NCBI GenBank assembly: GCA_018676275.1
Contig: JABHFC010000367.1
Coordinates: 1 to 7,924, forward strand
DNA from: Gammaproteobacteria bacterium
GTDB taxonomy: Bacteria; Pseudomonadota; Gammaproteobacteria; Eutrophobiales; Eutrophobiaceae
Reading direction: 5' to 3'
Length of the DNA stretch: 7,924 nucleotides
Part shown: one piece after another, positions 5,623 to 7,924 of the stretch
Layout: every line of letters starts with the position of its first letter
How positions within the stretch are numbered: the stretch's first letter is position 1
Program-made: the position numbers and the translations under genes
Notes under the pieces: model-generated
What the model was told of the DNA's origin: nothing
What the model saw: only the letters and a program-made list of their open reading frames with translations
Databases searched by the model: none

Positions 5623-6627
5623 ATGACAGCTTCAAAGACAAAATTAACTACGCGTCCTTTGACGAAAAATGATTTTGACACCGTAGTGAAAATTGATTCA
5701 AAAATTACCGGTCGTGAACGTCCGGGTTTTTTTCAAAAACGTCTGCAAGCTGCACTGGAGGAACCAAAACACTTTCTTTATATAGGTTGTGAATTAGACG
5801 GAGAACTAAAAGGATTTTTAATGGGTAGACTGCTTCAAGGTGAATATGGTTTGAATAAACCGTTTGCCGTAATCGATGTGTTGGATGTGGATCCCGAGTC
5901 ACAGGGCTCAGGTTTAGGTCGGGCATTGGGACAGGCTTTCGGAGCTTTGCTCGAAAGTAAGAATATTGATGAAGTAAGAAGTCAGGCAGACTGGCGTAAT
6001 CACAGCATATTACGATTTTTCGAAAAGACAGGTTTTCAGCTTTCACCCAGGCATATTCTGGAAAGAGAGGTTTCGTATATGTCGACAAATACAATAGATG
6101 AACCTGAATATGATGATGCTGAACTAAATGAAATAGATTTTAGTGACGAAGAAGGTGACCAGGTCGGCGCTCTTGCACGTGATTCGGTATATTGTCGTTC
6201 ATTACAGGCAGACGACCTTGATACCCTGATTCGAATCGATCGCAAAATTGGAAATACTGATCGAAGTGCCTACTACGAGCGTAAAGTCAAAGAGGCGATG
6301 GAAGAGACAGGTATTCGTGTTTCTCTGGTTGCAGAGATCAAGGGTATGGTTGTAGGTTTTGTCATGGCAAGAGTTGACTATGGTGAGTTTGATCGAACCG
6401 AACCGATTGCTGTGCTGGATACAATTGGCGTTGATCCGGGTTTTGCTCATTTACATGTGGGTAGGGCCTTATTGTCGCAATTACTAGGTAATCTTGCGAC
6501 ATTGCGCCTGGATAAAGTGCGAACCGAAATTGGTGCTGAGCAGATTGATCTAAAAGCCTTTCTAATGAGCAATGATTTTTATACCGCCCAACATTTAACA
6601 TTTAACTGCAACGAGTTCAGATATTAA
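5623..6627 (+). CDS. Tandem GNAT-domain N-acetyltransferase, second domain degenerate
   Basis: A 334-residue cytoplasmic protein with two related GNAT domains, at about 8-150 and 188-330, joined by an acidic linker (about 155-187, rich in Asp and Glu). AGGAG six bases before the ATG supports the start. Domain 1 has an intact acetyl-CoA loop, Q94-G-S-G-L-G-R100 after VIDVLDVDPES, and a late NHSILRFFEKTGF (126-138) typical of active GNATs. The halves align along their length (for example KIDSKITGRER with RIDRKIGNTDR, and VIDVLDVDP with VLDTIGVDP), so they arose by duplication. In domain 2 the loop reads A275-H-L-H-V-G-R281: the leading Gln and two of three Gly are replaced, so it probably does not bind acetyl-CoA normally and may serve for substrate binding, dimerisation or regulation. 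The substrate is not evident; protein lysine or N-terminal acetylation or small-molecule acetylation are all possible. It follows the hemerythrin gene by 48 bp with no visible terminator, so co-transcription is likely. Confidence 0.88.
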   Translation: MTASKTKLTTRPLTKNDFDTVVKIDSKITGRERPGFFQKRLQAALEEPKHFLYIGCELDGELKGFLMGRLLQGEYGLNKPFAVIDVLDVDPESQGSGLGRALGQAFGALLESKNIDEVRSQADWRNHSILRFFEKTGFQLSPRHILEREVSYMSTNTIDEPEYDDAELNEIDFSDEEGDQVGALARDSVYCRSLQADDLDTLIRIDRKIGNTDRSAYYERKVKEAMEETGIRVSLVAEIKGMVVGFVMARVDYGEFDRTEPIAVLDTIGVDPGFAHLHVGRALLSQLLGNLATLRLDKVRTEIGAEQIDLKAFLMSNDFYTAQHLTFNCNEFRY

Positions 6628-6758
6628 GTTTATTTTTGTGAGCAGGGTGTCGCGGAGATAAAATGAGCTGTGCAAATTAATTCTGACCTGGATTAATACT
6701 GGTATGGCAAATAATATAAACGCCATGCTATTTTTCGTTTAGGTGGAATGGAAAACAA
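6628..6758 (+). promoter_or_regulatory. Gap before the MaoC gene, weak candidate promoter
   Basis: No terminator is visible after the acetyltransferase gene. TGGATT (6689-6694) and TAATAT (6712-6717), 17 bp apart, form a possible but weak promoter for the hydratase gene. A short ATGGC / GCCAT inverted repeat (6704-6708 and 6722-6726) brackets the -10 candidate. AGGTGG (6741-6746) is 12 nt from the start codon, with a closer GGA at 6750-6752. Confidence 0.25.
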
Positions 6759-7616
6759 ATGCTCGATTACGAGAAAATTCTGAACTGGCAATTTGCGCCG
6801 GTAATTCAATCCTATACGAAGAAAGATTGCATTCTGTATGCGCTTGCACTTGGATTTGGTAACAATCCCACTGATTCAAATGAATTGCAGTATGTGTATG
6901 AGCGTAATCTACTTACCTTTCCAACCATGGCGGTTGCCCTGGGGCATCCAGGTGCGTGGCTGAGTAGCCCGGAGAGCGGCATTGATATGACAAAAGTGCT
7001 TCATGGCGCGCAGTCTCTCGAGGTTTTTAATCCCTTACCTGTTGAAGCTACCATCATTGCACACACAAAAGTGCTGGATGTAATTGATAAAGGTGTTGAG
7101 AAAGGTGCAGTGCTGGTGACTGAACGTAAGCTGTATGATCAAGCAAGTAACGAACACTACTGCACACAACAGGCAATAATCATGGCGCGCGGTAATGGCG
7201 GCTTTGGCGGATCTGCTGCTAAAGTGCCTGCTCCTCATGTGCTACCTGAACGCAAACCGGACACAGTTATTGAGATCGAGACCTCGCCACAGGCGGCATT
7301 GTTGTATCGTTTAAGTGGTGACTACAATCCTTTGCACGTTGATCTTGAGCTGGCGGAAAAACTTGGTTTTACAGCACCTATTTTACATGGACTTGCCAGT
7401 TATGGTGTCGCTGCACGCGCCGTGCTACTGGCATGTGAAATCAATGGGGCGGATCGATTAAAAAGTTTTGAGCTGCGTTTTACCAGCCCGGTTTATCCTG
7501 GCGAAACCATCTGTACCGAGATATGGAAAGATAATGATGTTGTATCATTTCGTTCAAAAGTGAAGGAACGCGATGTTGTCGTTCTTAACAATGGCGAGGC
7601 GGTATTGAAAGTCTGA
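6759..7616 (+). CDS. MaoC-like double-hotdog (R)-specific enoyl-CoA hydratase
   Basis: A 285-residue cytoplasmic enzyme predicted to hydrate 2-trans-enoyl-CoA to (R)-3-hydroxyacyl-CoA, as in hydratase 2 of fatty-acid, steroid side-chain or polyhydroxyalkanoate metabolism. The N-terminal hotdog domain spans about 1-150 (LTFPTMAVALGHPGAW at 52-67, LHGAQSLEVFNPLP at 81-94). A loop rich in Gly, Ala and Pro (145-165) leads to the C-terminal MaoC domain at about 168-285. The latter carries the catalytic hydratase-2 motif YRLSGDYNPLHVD (183-195) with Asp188 and His193, then PILHGLASYG (207-216) and SPVYPGE (243-249). Total length is that of full double-hotdog hydratases (about 285-300), and nothing appears missing. 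Closest named relatives are MFE-2 hydratase domains and bacterial 3-alpha,7-alpha,12-alpha-trihydroxycholest-24-enoyl-CoA hydratases, but chain-length preference cannot be read here. A 131-nt gap separates it from the upstream cassette, so a functional link is doubtful. Confidence 0.93.
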   Translation: MLDYEKILNWQFAPVIQSYTKKDCILYALALGFGNNPTDSNELQYVYERNLLTFPTMAVALGHPGAWLSSPESGIDMTKVLHGAQSLEVFNPLPVEATIIAHTKVLDVIDKGVEKGAVLVTERKLYDQASNEHYCTQQAIIMARGNGGFGGSAAKVPAPHVLPERKPDTVIEIETSPQAALLYRLSGDYNPLHVDLELAEKLGFTAPILHGLASYGVAARAVLLACEINGADRLKSFELRFTSPVYPGETICTEIWKDNDVVSFRSKVKERDVVVLNNGEAVLKV

Positions 7617-7924
7617 TAGAAAGCAGAAATGAAATAAAATAGATAGTGTTAGTAGGACAACAGTCACTACTAAATTAGCCGTCTTTACCCTGATACATCT
7701 AGCAAAGAACATAGATCATAGAATTTAGATAAAGTAGTTTCCCTAACTACATGTTAGTTAGTGGTTTTATTTTATTCAAAATTTTCGCCACCCTAACAGC
7801 TGACCTGCCCCCAATAACGAGACCAATGTTAAAGTTAGAGTTTGTGTTCAATTGACTATTGTATTCCCTGATGTGTTGGCATGACAAATCGTGCTGTGAT
7901 GTGTTTCGTCATAACGGTTTGCGG
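7617..7924. other. Right-end intergenic region, no supported gene
   Basis: The 308 nt after the hydratase gene hold a 7-bp inverted repeat TTAGTAG / CTACTAA (7649-7655 and 7667-7673) without a T-tract, a terminator-like hairpin (7741-7775), and TGACCTGCCCCC at 7801-7812, which resembles an insertion-sequence end. Several frames are open from about 7856 to the window edge on both strands, for example a plus-strand frame from 7871 and a minus-strand frame ending at 7856. All are 14-23 codons long and show no family signature, so none is called. Confidence 0.5.
7741..7775 (+). terminator. Possible weak terminator after the MaoC gene
   Basis: CCCTAACT (7741-7748) can pair with AGTTAG-T-GG (7756-7764) with one bulged T and a 7-nt loop, followed by the T-rich TTTTATTTTATT. 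The stem is short and mostly A-T. A competing hairpin, GTAGTT / AACTAC (7734-7739 and 7745-7750), shares the left arm. It lies 125 bp after the stop codon. Confidence 0.4.

Noticed and set aside
5705..6601. Minus-strand open frames opposite the acetyltransferase gene
   Set aside because: The plus-strand frame has clear GNAT motifs, a good ribosome binding site and full length; the antisense frames have no recognisable features.
6663..6742. Two tiny open frames before the hydratase gene (6663-6680 and 6704-6742)
   Set aside because: They encode 5 and 12 residues. The first has a GGAG at fair distance, but there is no attenuator structure or other support for a leader peptide.
7649..7673. TTAGTAG / CTACTAA inverted repeat as terminator of the hydratase gene
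   Set aside because: The loop is 11 nt, the stem has little G-C, and no T-run follows.
7871..7924. Short frames open to the right edge as the start or end of a gene
   Set aside because: At most 23 codons are visible, on competing frames and strands, with no convincing ribosome binding site or motif.

Overview
The window looks like chromosomal DNA of a Gram-negative, probably aquatic gammaproteobacterium. This rests on a TonB-dependent outer-membrane receptor of the type with an 'EEVIVTA' TonB box, a periplasmic penicillin-acylase-type hydrolase, and a perfect FNR/ANR-type site ahead of a low-oxygen or nitric-oxide-type gene set. Base composition is moderately AT-rich and intergenic DNA is strongly AT-rich. 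Species cannot be fixed from this sequence. No rRNA, tRNA, CRISPR array or complete mobile element was recognised.

Left arm (about 1-2829, minus strand). A TonB-dependent receptor (571-2829) is followed by a good intrinsic terminator (504-532). After it comes the 5' part of a penicillin-acylase-family gene (1-433), which runs off the left edge. The shared direction suggests, by inference, that the receptor may import an N-acylated or amide compound that the periplasmic acylase then cleaves. The receptor promoter region carries a perfect 14-bp palindrome and extra half-sites (2920-2969), which look like an operator for a regulator not encoded here.

Divergent control region (2830-3323). It holds the operator cluster, then a perfect FNR/ANR/DNR dyad (3024-3041) placed 41.5 bp before the expected start site of a TAGAAT -10 element pointing right. 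An unusually long leader of about 250 nt follows, with three inverted repeats.

Right arm (3324-6627, plus strand). The genes in order encode a DUF2249 protein, a 12-helix membrane protein resembling NnrS/haem-copper-oxidase subunit I (overlapping by 11 nt), a single-domain hemerythrin-like diiron protein, and a tandem GNAT acetyltransferase whose second acetyl-CoA loop is degenerate. The FNR-type site and gene content together suggest a cassette for nitric oxide stress, oxygen limitation or respiratory metal-centre protection. The GNAT protein is the least expected member.

A separate gene (6759-7616) encodes a double-hotdog MaoC-type (R)-specific enoyl-CoA hydratase. A weak terminator-like hairpin follows, and then about 150 nt of unassigned sequence that may include the end of an insertion sequence at 7801.
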